Source of the DNA: Nitrospira sp. ST-bin5
Lineage (GTDB): Bacteria; Nitrospirota; Nitrospiria; Nitrospirales; Nitrospiraceae
Reading direction: 5' to 3'
Assembly (NCBI GenBank): GCA_002083555.1
Contig: MSXN01000009.1
Span: 62,001-126,000 of the forward strand
Length of the DNA: 64,000 bases
Of this stretch, positions 5,454 to 14,007 are shown in pieces. The notes below the pieces were generated by a model that made no database searches, had not been told where the DNA came from, and saw only the letters and a list, made by a program, of their open reading frames with translations. How positions within the stretch are numbered: the first letter of the stretch is position 1; each line of letters starts with the position of its first letter. A program made the position numbers and the translations under genes.

Positions 5454-7979
5454 TCAGGGCGCCCGCCGTTTAGTCTTCGCCGTCGGGGGTGCGGTGAGGG
5501 GGTTGTCGGGCCAGGAATGTTTCGGGTACCGCCCGCGGAGTTCTTTCCGGACCTCTTGATAGGCATTCGCCCAGAAGCTGGCCAGGTCTTTGGTGACCTG
5601 GACCGGGCGTTTCGCCGGTGAGAGGAGATGCAGCATGACGGGAACCTTCCCTCCTGCGACGCGGGGAGTGTCCTGGCAGCCAAAGAGTTCCTGGAGTCGC
5701 ACGGCCAGCACAGGGATCTCGCCACTCTCATAATCCACCCGGATATTCGAACCGCTCGGGACTGTGATGTGGGTCGGTGCGAGGCGATCAAGTTGCCTTT
5801 GAAGATCCCAGCTCAGGAGGGTGTGGAGGGGTTGATCGAGCGGCATCCGTTTCACGCGTTCGAGCGTGGTGATGCCCTGCAGAAACGGACTGAGCCATTG
5901 CTCCAGTGTCTGCGTCAGGTGCGCATCGGACAGATCCGGCCATGGTGAATCGGGGCCGTCAGTCCGTCTGAGAAACTGCACCCGCGCCTGCCATTGGCGC
6001 AATTCCGGCGTCCAGGCCAGCTGGTTCACTCCGGCCAGGCGGACACCCTGGAGCAAGGCGGCTGCGATCTGGGCGGGATCCGGTTTGGAGAGGTTCTGCT
6101 GCGAGAGAATCAGTCCGCCTAATCGCCGTTGACGCAGCGCCAGGACGGTTTGCGTCTTGTCATCCCAGCTGACGGTTTCTGTTTCGACGATCTGGTCAGC
6201 ATACAGCGATTCGATCTCTGCGAGCGAAATCGGCGCGGCCAACTCGATCTTGGCCCATTGGGCACCGCCATCGAGTTCGGCAATGGCGAGAAAGGGTTCC
6301 GATCCCAGGTGATCGGGGGTGGCGAAGAGCGCCCCTCGTCCGTTGGCCAGCACGTAGCGCGCGTCGTTGCCGCTTTGTCGTTGCGCAATCCGGTCGGGGT
6401 AGGCGAGGGCGAGCAGGCTGCCGATACCCTGTTGATTCCGGCTGGTCCGTGGGGCTGCGTTCACTGATCGGCGACCGAGTTGTTGCCGCCACATCGCTGC
6501 CGTGCCAGTCACGCGATGATAGACCCCACGATCGACAGCGATGCCGGCCGTATGGTCGTGCTGCCCATGCAGGACATCGAGTCGGCTGCGCACATCGGCC
6601 TGCTGTCGTCCCGCCGGCCCCCGGAACAGGTCCCGCTCACCTAACAGGGCCGCGAGGTCGCACGCCAGGTCAGTGAGGCCCATAGGGACGGCTTTGATCA
6701 GCATGTGCGAGAGGCGGGGATGGAGGGCCAGCTCGGCCATCTGTCTCCCATGGGCCGTGATGTGGCCCGACGGATCCAGCGCGCCCAATCGGATCAGCAG
6801 CTCGGACGCCTGGGTGACCGATCCGGCAGGCGGGGCGGTGAGCCATGAGAGTTCTGCCGGGTTGGTCGTTCCCCAGAGAGCCAGCTCCAGGACGAGCGAC
6901 GTCAGGTCGGCGTCCAGCATTTCAGGAGGCCTCCGGGCGGCCAGCGTGGACTGTTCCCGCTCGGTCCAGAGCCGATAGCACACGCCCGGTTCCACTCGTC
7001 CGGCTCGTCCCCGCCGCTGGTCGGCGGAGTCCTGCGTGACGCGAATCGTGTCCAACCGCGTGAGTCCAGACCGTGGATCGAATCGAGGTACGCGTAGCAA
7101 GCCCGCATCGATGACGATCCGCACGCCGTCGATCGTCAAGCTGGTTTCGGCAATCGAGGTGGCCAGCACGATTTTCCTCGTGCCCGGACGCGCCGGTGCG
7201 ATGGCGTCATCCTGCGCATCCTGGGGCAGGTCGCCATGGAGCGGTGCGACCTGTACGTCCGAGCCCAGATTCGCATCGAGCAGCTGCCGTTCGACGCGCC
7301 GGATCTCGGCCATGCCCGGTAGAAAGACGAGCAGACTGCCCTGATCCCGTGCCAGCGCACGGCGAATGATCTTGGTGACGGCGATATCGAGATGTCCTGT
7401 GACAGGTTCATCCAGGTACATGGTGTCGACCGGAAACATCCGCCCTTCGCAGGTGATGACCGGTGCGCCGCCCAGCAGTTCGCTGACCGGCCCGCAATCC
7501 AATGTAGCTGACATGACGAGCAGGCGCAGGTCGGGACGGAAGAGCCGCTGCGATTCGAGGCAGAGCGCCAGGCCGGTGTCAGCCTGAAGACTGCGCTCGT
7601 GAAACTCGTCGAAGAGGACGGCGCCATAGCCGCTGAGCGAGGGGTCCTGTTGGAGCAATCGGGTGAGAATCCCTTCGGTGACGACCTCGATCCTGGTCTT
7701 CGGCCCGATCTTCGTATCGAGCCGCATGCGATAGCCGATTGTGTCGCCGGGGCGCTCGTTGAGGGTGGACGCCATACGATGGGCGGCGGCCCTGGCGGCC
7801 AGGCGTCTGGGTTCCAGCATGAGGATTTTCTTGCCCTGGAGCCAGGGCGCGTCCAGTAGAGCCAATGGCACACGGGTGGTCTTTCCAGCCCCCGGTGGGG
7901 CGGTCAGGAGCCCGTTGGGGGACCGAATGAGCGCGTGGCAGAGGTCCGAAAGGACATCTTCTATTGGGAGCCGAGACAT
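5454..7979 (-). CDS. hrpB: ATP-dependent helicase HrpB
   Basis: With the start placed at 7979, the 841-residue protein begins MSRLPIEDVL and matches the usual HrpB length; a longer reading to 8231 would overlap the small gene at 8049. It is a DEAH/RHA-type helicase: Walker A APPGAGKTT at 27-35, DEFH at 124-127 (motif II), then SATLD (motif III), a conserved C-terminal helicase lobe with QRRGRAGR, an HA2-like domain, and the HrpB C-terminal domain ending in PVQVTKDLASFWANAYQEVRKELRGRYPKHSWPDN-type sequence. It presumably unwinds RNA or RNA/DNA; its physiological role is poorly defined in the family. Confidence 0.93.
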   Translation of the reverse strand: MSRLPIEDVLSDLCHALIRSPNGLLTAPPGAGKTTRVPLALLDAPWLQGKKILMLEPRRLAARAAAHRMASTLNERPGDTIGYRMRLDTKIGPKTRIEVVTEGILTRLLQQDPSLSGYGAVLFDEFHERSLQADTGLALCLESQRLFRPDLRLLVMSATLDCGPVSELLGGAPVITCEGRMFPVDTMYLDEPVTGHLDIAVTKIIRRALARDQGSLLVFLPGMAEIRRVERQLLDANLGSDVQVAPLHGDLPQDAQDDAIAPARPGTRKIVLATSIAETSLTIDGVRIVIDAGLLRVPRFDPRSGLTRLDTIRVTQDSADQRRGRAGRVEPGVCYRLWTEREQSTLAARRPPEMLDADLTSLVLELALWGTTNPAELSWLTAPPAGSVTQASELLIRLGALDPSGHITAHGRQMAELALHPRLSHMLIKAVPMGLTDLACDLAALLGERDLFRGPAGRQQADVRSRLDVLHGQHDHTAGIAVDRGVYHRVTGTAAMWRQQLGRRSVNAAPRTSRNQQGIGSLLALAYPDRIAQRQSGNDARYVLANGRGALFATPDHLGSEPFLAIAELDGGAQWAKIELAAPISLAEIESLYADQIVETETVSWDDKTQTVLALRQRRLGGLILSQQNLSKPDPAQIAAALLQGVRLAGVNQLAWTPELRQWQARVQFLRRTDGPDSPWPDLSDAHLTQTLEQWLSPFLQGITTLERVKRMPLDQPLHTLLSWDLQRQLDRLAPTHITVPSGSNIRVDYESGEIPVLAVRLQELFGCQDTPRVAGGKVPVMLHLLSPAKRPVQVTKDLASFWANAYQEVRKELRGRYPKHSWPDNPLTAPPTAKTKRRAP

Positions 7980-8048
7980 GATAGGGTGCAACCTCACGTG
8001 GAGCAGACTGTAACAGACCGCGTGGGGAAGCACGAGAGGATCGAGGAG

Positions 8049-8249
8049 ATGGCGGGCTATCAGTGGACTCTCGACAAGCCGAGAGTGGCTGGATGGTATT
8101 GGTTTCGGGGAGCGGCTCATGAAGCCGACCCGTTTATCGTGGAAGTGGACCAGGTCGGACAGTTTCAGTGGCCTGATGGCGGGTATCAGGAAGTGGCGCT
8201 GGCCAAAGGGGAATGGGCGGGACCGATTCAACTGCCTGAAGACGACTAG
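8049..8249 (+). CDS. small conserved-looking protein, unknown function
   Basis: A 66-residue ORF starting MAGYQWTLDK, with GAGG 3-6 bases upstream of the ATG. It is rich in Trp, Tyr and Gly (GWYWFRG, WPDGGY, GEWAGPI) and ends acidic (LPEDD). That composition suggests a small folded beta-rich protein rather than a shadow ORF. It is divergent from hrpB (start 7979), which supports cutting the hrpB start to 7979. No family is recognised. The 292 bases from 8250 to the ppa start contain nothing further that I can identify. Confidence 0.5.
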   Translation: MAGYQWTLDKPRVAGWYWFRGAAHEADPFIVEVDQVGQFQWPDGGYQEVALAKGEWAGPIQLPEDD

Positions 8250-8541
8250 CCGTTTATCCTCTTGTCCGTTGTTCGTTGTCCTCTACGAAAGAGACCGTTC
8301 CGCGTCTTGTCGCATGTAGGCGGCCCTCGTATGCTGCCGCTTGGGCGCGCAGGCCTTGGTCTGTTGCGCTGAGCGAGTCAGGTGCCGGGTCGGTCGTGCA
8401 CGCGAATGTCGATGAATGCGGAACCGGTCGGCCGCGCGATCCGTTCAACGGTCTCTCATTCAGCATTCTGTACTCGGTTCAGACAACGGCGTTCGGCGTA
8501 TGCCGGCGCGTGAATATTGGCATTCAGATCAGGAGGAGTCG

Positions 8542-9225
8542 ATGGGGCGTTCGGGTATGGATCCAATTCAGCGATTGATGGGTTTGATGTTCAAGGCGCA
8601 TCCCTGGCACGGAGTCTCGATCGGAGAGCAGGCGCCGGACGTGGTGACGACCTATATTGAAATCGTGCCGACCGACACCGTGAAATACGAAGTCGATAAA
8701 GACAGCGGATTTTTGAAGGTGGACCGTCCGCAGCGGTTTTCGAATTTCTGCCCCGTCTATTACGGACTGATTCCGCAAACCTATTGCGGCGAAAAGGTGG
8801 CCGGGCTGTTCGGGAAGCGGGCGAAGCGAAAGAATATGATCGGCGACGGCGATCCGCTGGACATTTGCGTCCTCACGGAGAAGACGATTGCCCATAGCGA
8901 TATCCTGCTCACTGCGATTCCCATCGGCGGGTTCAGTATGGCCGACGGTGGGGAAGCGGACGACAAGATCATCGCAGTCATGAAAGACGATGCGGCCTAC
9001 GGTGATTTCAAGGATATCGGCGACTGTCCGATCTCGCTGATCGACCGCCTGCAGCACTATTTCTTGACGTACAAGATGGCGCCGGGGTCGGTGCAGCATA
9101 AAGTTGAGATTACGAGTGTGTACGGGCGCGAAGAAGCGATGAAAGTGATTCACGCCAGTCATGCTGATTATCGTAAAAAGTTCCCTGAGCTTGAGTCGTT
9201 GTGGCCCAAGCACATGTCGGTCTAA
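8542..9225 (+). CDS. ppa: inorganic pyrophosphatase (family I)
   Basis: The 227-residue cytoplasmic enzyme hydrolyses pyrophosphate to two phosphates, pulling biosynthetic reactions forward. The start at 8542 is chosen because AGGAGG (8531-8536) sits just upstream. The family signature DGDPLDICVL supplies the Mg-binding aspartates, and FCPVYYGLIPQTYCG and the tail KVEITSVYGREEA fit family I. It is longer than the E. coli enzyme (about 175 residues), with an extra N-terminal segment and an insertion around LFGKRAKRKN. The RNA helicase gene begins 26 bases downstream, suggesting cotranscription. Confidence 0.9.
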   Translation: MGRSGMDPIQRLMGLMFKAHPWHGVSIGEQAPDVVTTYIEIVPTDTVKYEVDKDSGFLKVDRPQRFSNFCPVYYGLIPQTYCGEKVAGLFGKRAKRKNMIGDGDPLDICVLTEKTIAHSDILLTAIPIGGFSMADGGEADDKIIAVMKDDAAYGDFKDIGDCPISLIDRLQHYFLTYKMAPGSVQHKVEITSVYGREEAMKVIHASHADYRKKFPELESLWPKHMSV

Positions 9226-9251
9226 CTCCAGAAAGGCGCCGCCTAGGCTAT

Positions 9252-11015
9252 ATGAAATCCGATCACACCGAGCCGTCCACCGCCCCCTCCGTCCATGGCT
9301 TTTCACCAGGCTTTGCCTCGCTCGGCCTCGAAGGCTCGCTGCTGGCAACGCTGGATACGCTGGGGTATGAAGAGCCCACGCCGATCCAGCGGGAGTCGAT
9401 CCCTCCGCTGTTGGCAGGCCGCGATCTGTTGGGGCAGGCGGCGACCGGGACCGGGAAGACCGCTTCGTTTGCGTTGCCGATGTTGCAGCGGCTGGCGCAT
9501 GGCGGGAAGCAGCGCCCCGCGGCGCTGATCCTGGTGCCGACGCGCGAGTTGGCGATTCAGGTCGGCGAAGCCGTGCAGCGGTACGGCAAGGAGCTGCGAA
9601 TTTCAGTGCTGGCCGTGTACGGCGGGCAGGCCATCGGGCCGCAATTGTATGCGCTGAAGCGCGGCGTGGATGTGGTGGTGGCGACGCCCGGGCGGGCGCT
9701 CGACCACATTCGACGGAATACGTTGCAGCTCAAGCATGTGCAGATGGTGATATTGGACGAAGCGGATGAAATGCTGGATATGGGTTTTGCCGACGATCTT
9801 GAGGCGATTCTCACACAGACGCCCGCAGACCGGCAGACGGCCTTATTCTCCGCCACGATGCCGCCGCGCATCGCGTCAATCGCCCATCGTCACCTGAAGA
9901 ATCCGGTCGAGATCAAGATCGCCAAGGAATTGGTCAAAGCCGGAACGGCACCGCGCGTGCTGCAAACGGCGTATGTGGTGAATCGTCCGTACAAAGTGGC
10001 GGCCTTGATACGGGTGCTGGATCTGGCGGCTCCGAAATCGGCGCTAGTCTTTTGCCGGACCCGGTTGGAGGTCGATGAGTTGACCGCCGGTCTGGCAGGA
10101 CGGGACTATCGTGCGGAAGCTATTCATGGCGGCATGGGCCAGTCGCAACGGGACCGCGTCATGAGCGCGTTTAAGTCCGGGCAGACGCAAATTCTGGTGG
10201 CCACGGATGTCGCCGCGCGCGGGCTGGATATTCCGAGCGTCTCGCACGTGGTGAATTACGATTTGCCTTCTTCTCCGGAAGTCTATGTCCATCGGATCGG
10301 CCGCACCGGCCGGGCCGGCCGCGAAGGGGAGGCGATTACCATCGTCGAACCGCGCGAACACCGGTTGCTTCGGAATATCGAACAGTTGACCAAGGCGAAG
10401 ATTACCGTCGCGCAGGTCCCCACGGTAGCGGATTTGCGGACCAAGCGAATCGAGCGGACGCTGACGGCGATTCGGGAAATGCTGGCTGCAGGTGATGTGG
10501 AACATTTCCGTTCGGTCGTCACGGTATTGGCCAAAGATTTTGAATTGGTCGATGTGGCGGCGGCAGCGGTCAAGCTGGCGCATCAGGCGCAGGGCGGTGA
10601 TGTTGAAGAGCAGGAGATTCCTTCCGTACAAGCCAGAGTGCCGGACTATTCCCGTCCGGACTATGCTCGTCCGGGGATGCGGCGTCCGTCGCCGATGTCC
10701 GGAGAGATGTCGCGCGGAATCCGTCCAAGAGAGGCACAGGGGCGGCCGAGTGCGAGACCAACTGGCGGTCGCACGCCGAACTCCGCACGGATCTACATTG
10801 GGGCCGGCCGCGCCGCTGGCATCCGGCCGGGCGATTTGGTGGGCGCGATTGCGAACGAAGCCAAGCTGGGGTCCGCTCAGATCGGCGGCGTCGAAATCGA
10901 AGAACGCTTTTCGCTCGTCGAAGTTCCGGAATCCATGGCGCGCGACGTGATCGAAGCGTTGGGCCGCACCAGGATTAAAGGGCAGAAGGTCACGGTCAGA
11001 CTGTTCCGCGATTAG
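9252..11015 (+). CDS. deaD: DEAD-box ATP-dependent RNA helicase, DeaD/CsdA type
   Basis: The 587-residue protein has the Q motif (PTPIQRESIP), Walker A ATGTGKT, DEAD within VILDEADEMLDMGF, SAT, ARGLDIP and HRIGRTGRAGR, then a linker with repeated DYSRPDYARPGMRRP-like sequence and a C-terminal DbpA/CsdA-type RNA-binding domain (ARIYIGAGRAAGIRPGDLVGAI to the end). This domain order marks the DeaD/CsdA group, which remodels structured RNA in ribosome assembly and cold adaptation. The start at 9252 avoids overlap with ppa. The ribosome-binding site is weak. Confidence 0.9.
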   Translation: MKSDHTEPSTAPSVHGFSPGFASLGLEGSLLATLDTLGYEEPTPIQRESIPPLLAGRDLLGQAATGTGKTASFALPMLQRLAHGGKQRPAALILVPTRELAIQVGEAVQRYGKELRISVLAVYGGQAIGPQLYALKRGVDVVVATPGRALDHIRRNTLQLKHVQMVILDEADEMLDMGFADDLEAILTQTPADRQTALFSATMPPRIASIAHRHLKNPVEIKIAKELVKAGTAPRVLQTAYVVNRPYKVAALIRVLDLAAPKSALVFCRTRLEVDELTAGLAGRDYRAEAIHGGMGQSQRDRVMSAFKSGQTQILVATDVAARGLDIPSVSHVVNYDLPSSPEVYVHRIGRTGRAGREGEAITIVEPREHRLLRNIEQLTKAKITVAQVPTVADLRTKRIERTLTAIREMLAAGDVEHFRSVVTVLAKDFELVDVAAAAVKLAHQAQGGDVEEQEIPSVQARVPDYSRPDYARPGMRRPSPMSGEMSRGIRPREAQGRPSARPTGGRTPNSARIYIGAGRAAGIRPGDLVGAIANEAKLGSAQIGGVEIEERFSLVEVPESMARDVIEALGRTRIKGQKVTVRLFRD

Positions 11016-11060
11016 TTGGTTGTGATTTGTGACTGTTAGAAATATCGAGAATTGATGGCT

Positions 11061-11121
11061 CCCCTCAAAAGGAGGGGGTGGGGTTTGTTGATCTGTCCAT
11101 GTGGTCCCCTCTTTCGGGGAC
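11061..11121. other. two short hairpins after the helicase gene
   Basis: CCCCTC/GAGGGG (arms 11061-11066 and 11072-11077) and GTCCCC/GGGGAC (arms 11104-11109 and 11116-11121) can form two stem-loops between deaD and the small gene at 11175. Neither is followed by a clear T-run, so they are not confident intrinsic terminators. Confidence 0.35.
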
Positions 11122-11174
11122 TACCGTGTCGCCGACAAGTGAGATAGGGTACGTCTCAACAGGAGGCGTTCCCT

Positions 11175-11303
11175 ATGACAGACCTTGAAGAAGCCAGCTT
11201 TGTGATGAGTCTTCTCGCCCTGGCTGGAATTGCAATCATGGCAGACCGTCCGCTCGAAGCTGCTTGTGAGCGGGTGCTGATGTGGTTTCGGCCTCGCCAG
11301 TAG
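11175..11303 (+). CDS. 42-residue single-span membrane peptide
   Basis: The ORF begins MTDLEEASFV and ends FRPRQ, with a perfect AGGAGG at 11161-11166 eight bases before the ATG. The middle (residues 10-22, VMSLLALAGIAIM) is hydrophobic, flanked by acidic residues before and an Arg-rich end after. This is the layout of a one-helix inner-membrane peptide. No family is recognised. The strong ribosome-binding site and codon use argue that it is translated. The 180 bases after it contain no further gene. Confidence 0.5.
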   Translation: MTDLEEASFVMSLLALAGIAIMADRPLEAACERVLMWFRPRQ

Positions 11304-11483
11304 TCGGTAAGCTTTTCCGCTAGACCGGTGCTAATCTGCACGTTAGCTATTCTGTCGATCCAAGACGATTCATTATCTAACGAGTCTTTGGCTTGTAAAC
11401 CCTTGCACTGAGAGATGCCAGGGAGTCTGTGGTTACTGATCTCCCTGGCATGTCCACGCGTCGGCTATTTTGAGACGAATAGG

Positions 11484-12749
11484 CTAATTCGACACGCAAA
11501 ATCCCACGCTGTCTTGTTCTTCAAGTGACTCCACACCCTTTGACGCATCCTTCCGCTGCGCTCGAATGGTTTTGAGGCTTCGCAGCAGATCCGAGTCTCC
11601 TGGAGCTTTGTCTTCGTGCGCGCATTCGAGGAGCGCATTGACGACGATCTCCTGTACATAGGTCATCGACATTCCCTGTGTTCGACGAGCCACTTCAGTC
11701 AAGGCACGGTCGGAGAAGTACAGCCCGCCGTGCTTGCGGAGCAATGCCAAGCGCTGCTCCAGCGCCGGAAGGGGAAAGGTCCAGACTCGATCAAACCGGC
11801 TTGGTCTATGCAACAAAGCAGGGTCCAATTTTTCCGGTTCATTACAGGTTGCGATTACGAGCACTCCGCTCATCACCTTCAGCCCGTCCAATAGATTCAG
11901 AAAATGGGCTAGCGAGACATCTTTGGACTCAATCAGCTTGTCCAGATCCTCGAATAGGACTACGGCTGGCGAGCCGCTACAGGCAACATCCAAGGCATTC
12001 TCAATATCCTTGTCGGAGACGTCGGCCTTTCCAAGAACGGTTACGAACTTGGCTGCGGTATGATAAGCGAGAGCTTTTAGTGTGAGGGTTTTCCCGCATC
12101 CCGGAGCTCCAGTGAACAGCAAGCCTCGTCGATACGGGATACCGAGAGCCCGATACCGTTCCTGTCCTTCGAAAAAAGCCGTAACATTGGACTGGATGGC
12201 CTCGATGAATCCAGGAGGGAGGAAAATATCCTCCCAAGAGACCGGTGTCAGAGGAATATTCTCTCCATTGACCGCTTGGATATGCCGTGCATCTCGCTTC
12301 TTCCTCATTCGGCCGTAGTCATCGAGTGCGTGAGTAAACGTGCGCAAGGCGACGTTGGACTGGGTTGCCACCTGGTATATCGTCGCGTATCCATAGCCTG
12401 ATTTGAGAAGAAAGCTGAAAAAATGCATTGAATGTCCCGCCCATTCGATTTCAATCAGGCCATGCCAGGTATCTGATTCCAGTTCGTTCGAAAGATCCCA
12501 TTCGACGTCCAATTCAGGGCAGCATGTCTCGCCGGCAAACTGGTCGAGTTCTTTTCCCGAAAGCTCTTTGATCGTGGCCCGCCGCTTGATAGCAGCGGGG
12601 TGACGATCTTGCAGAAAATCTAATAGATACACGAGAGAGATTCTGTAGGCCGTACCGGAAGGGTATTCGTATAGTTTCCAACCCATCTCATGAGGGTGGC
12701 TTGAGGCAAAGAATTGAATATGTTGGTTCAAGAATCGTGATTCGCTCAT
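11484..12749 (-). CDS. AAA+ ATPase, BCS1-like arrangement
   Basis: The 421-residue protein starts at 12749, where AAGGAGATACC precedes the ATG. Residues 1-170 form an unknown N-terminal region. The AAA module has Walker A GAPGCGKT at 214-221, Walker B VVLFEDLD at 263-270, sensor-1 ATCN at 300-303 and a terminal arginine motif HRPSRFDRVW. The short AAA core after a unique N-terminal domain resembles BCS1/CDC48-type remodelers. No transmembrane span is seen. It follows the DUF1566 gene by 10 bases on the same strand and should be cotranscribed. The substrate is unknown. Confidence 0.75.
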   Translation of the reverse strand: MSESRFLNQHIQFFASSHPHEMGWKLYEYPSGTAYRISLVYLLDFLQDRHPAAIKRRATIKELSGKELDQFAGETCCPELDVEWDLSNELESDTWHGLIEIEWAGHSMHFFSFLLKSGYGYATIYQVATQSNVALRTFTHALDDYGRMRKKRDARHIQAVNGENIPLTPVSWEDIFLPPGFIEAIQSNVTAFFEGQERYRALGIPYRRGLLFTGAPGCGKTLTLKALAYHTAAKFVTVLGKADVSDKDIENALDVACSGSPAVVLFEDLDKLIESKDVSLAHFLNLLDGLKVMSGVLVIATCNEPEKLDPALLHRPSRFDRVWTFPLPALEQRLALLRKHGGLYFSDRALTEVARRTQGMSMTYVQEIVVNALLECAHEDKAPGDSDLLRSLKTIRAQRKDASKGVESLEEQDSVGFCVSN

Positions 12750-12759
12750 GGTATCTCCT

Positions 12760-13362
12760 TTAATAAGTTGTGACCGGTCCTGCGCTGCGTACGCACCAGA
12801 CCAAGTGTTGGGCCGGTTTGCCATCTGAGACTACTGAGCCCTCACGGAAGTTGACGCCCCAGGCACTGCCCGGCTCATCGGATCGTCCTGTTGCGGTCCA
12901 GTAATAGTGCGCCTGCACATTGGTAAAGGGATGGCCGACCGGCAGACGCGGTCCTGAGTCTGCCACGGAAGGATCGACGAGGCTGGAGAGTTCATGCAGG
13001 GAGGGGAGCCGCCAGCCCATTCGGCCTCCGGTGACGCGATTTGCGCAACTGAGTAGCGCGCTTCCATGCGGGCGAAAGTTCACGAAATCCGGGGAGGCCT
13101 CCCACACCAATCCTGTTTCATTGTCCCGCACGGCTTGGCCTCCCATGACACAGATAAACCGACTGGAGTTACAGGCATCGCCTGAATCGCTTGCCGATAA
13201 CTTCATTTCCCAGACGGGCGGAAGTTGAGCCAGAGCCTTGAGCGATTGCCCGATGGGCGACATTCCAAAGAAAGAGCCTCCGTTGGCCTGCACAGAACCT
13301 GCCTCACTGAATGATCCAACAACAATTAAACCTGCGAGAATAACCTGGTGCATGCGATTCAT
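12760..13362 (-). CDS. exported DUF1566 (Lcl) domain protein
   Basis: The 200-residue product has a signal peptide (ILAGLIVVGSFSEAGSVQA). The mature part carries a DUF1566 repeat: VRDNETGLVWEA, a GWRLPSLHELSSLVDPS block, YYWTATGRS and HLVWCVR. DUF1566 domains occur in surface and adhesion-related proteins. Cysteines around CNSSRFICV and LLSCANR could form disulphides in the periplasm or on the surface. AAAAGGAG precedes the start. It is the first gene of a two-gene operon with the cytoplasmic AAA ATPase, an unusual pairing. Confidence 0.75.
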   Translation of the reverse strand: MNRMHQVILAGLIVVGSFSEAGSVQANGGSFFGMSPIGQSLKALAQLPPVWEMKLSASDSGDACNSSRFICVMGGQAVRDNETGLVWEASPDFVNFRPHGSALLSCANRVTGGRMGWRLPSLHELSSLVDPSVADSGPRLPVGHPFTNVQAHYYWTATGRSDEPGSAWGVNFREGSVVSDGKPAQHLVWCVRSAGPVTTY

Positions 13363-13429
13363 AGGGAACTCCTTTTGATAATGTGAATGGCGACACTTCG
13401 ATTGAACGTGTTCGTGCTCCTGTCATGGA

Positions 13430-13921
13430 TCAGCCATCTCCGTAGGCCGATAGGCAGCCCAGCCATGCGATCGGAATATCGGGGCCGTGAGACTTCGAGT
13501 GATTCAGGTATTGCGGGGCAGCACGGTGAGGCTTCACGTACTCCATGACCGCCTGCGGTCGATTGGGCAAGGGCTCTTCAGCCGGAAGTGTGAGGCGGTC
13601 GTAGAGGTTCCATGCCGTGCCGGCAACGGTAACAAGGGCCGCAGCGATCAGGGCTCCTGTGGGAACAGCAAGCCCGTCGTGCAGCGCCTCCAACATAGTC
13701 GCTCGCTGCTGGTCTGCTTCCTGGCTCTCGCATTGATCTTCCAGCCAGACGGCAAGGCTTAACCAATTCTGAGCAGACGAAACGCCGGTATGGGGGTGTA
13801 GAGGCTGGCTGTGGTCGAAGAAGGTATTGGTCGAAGCGCAGCCTGATAGCAGCGGTGTAATAACCAGCACAATCAGAGCGGTCGTTGTCGACTTGTTATG
13901 GAGTCTGTCTTGCGTGGGCAT
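13430..13921 (-). CDS. predicted lipoprotein, unknown function
   Basis: 163 residues with a signal sequence ending in the lipobox LLSGC, C28 being the lipidation site. The mature part has one hydrophobic stretch (about 92-107, GALIAAALVTVAGTAW) that could be a second membrane contact, then a Pro-rich tail. It is upstream of and codirectional with the DUF1566/AAA pair but separated by 67 bases. No domain is recognised. Confidence 0.55.
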   Translation of the reverse strand: MPTQDRLHNKSTTTALIVLVITPLLSGCASTNTFFDHSQPLHPHTGVSSAQNWLSLAVWLEDQCESQEADQQRATMLEALHDGLAVPTGALIAAALVTVAGTAWNLYDRLTLPAEEPLPNRPQAVMEYVKPHRAAPQYLNHSKSHGPDIPIAWLGCLSAYGDG

Positions 13922-14007
13922 GTGGCTCTCTCCCTTTCAGGAGAGAGCCTAGCATCGAGGTGTGACGGATTAGGTCAGGGATATCTATGTGAAGTCAGGC
14001 TCTGTAG

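Noticed and set aside
7980..8231. N-terminal extension of HrpB
   Set aside because: The extra 84 residues have no HrpB similarity and overlap a plausible divergent gene; the ATG at 7979 gives the normal length and start.
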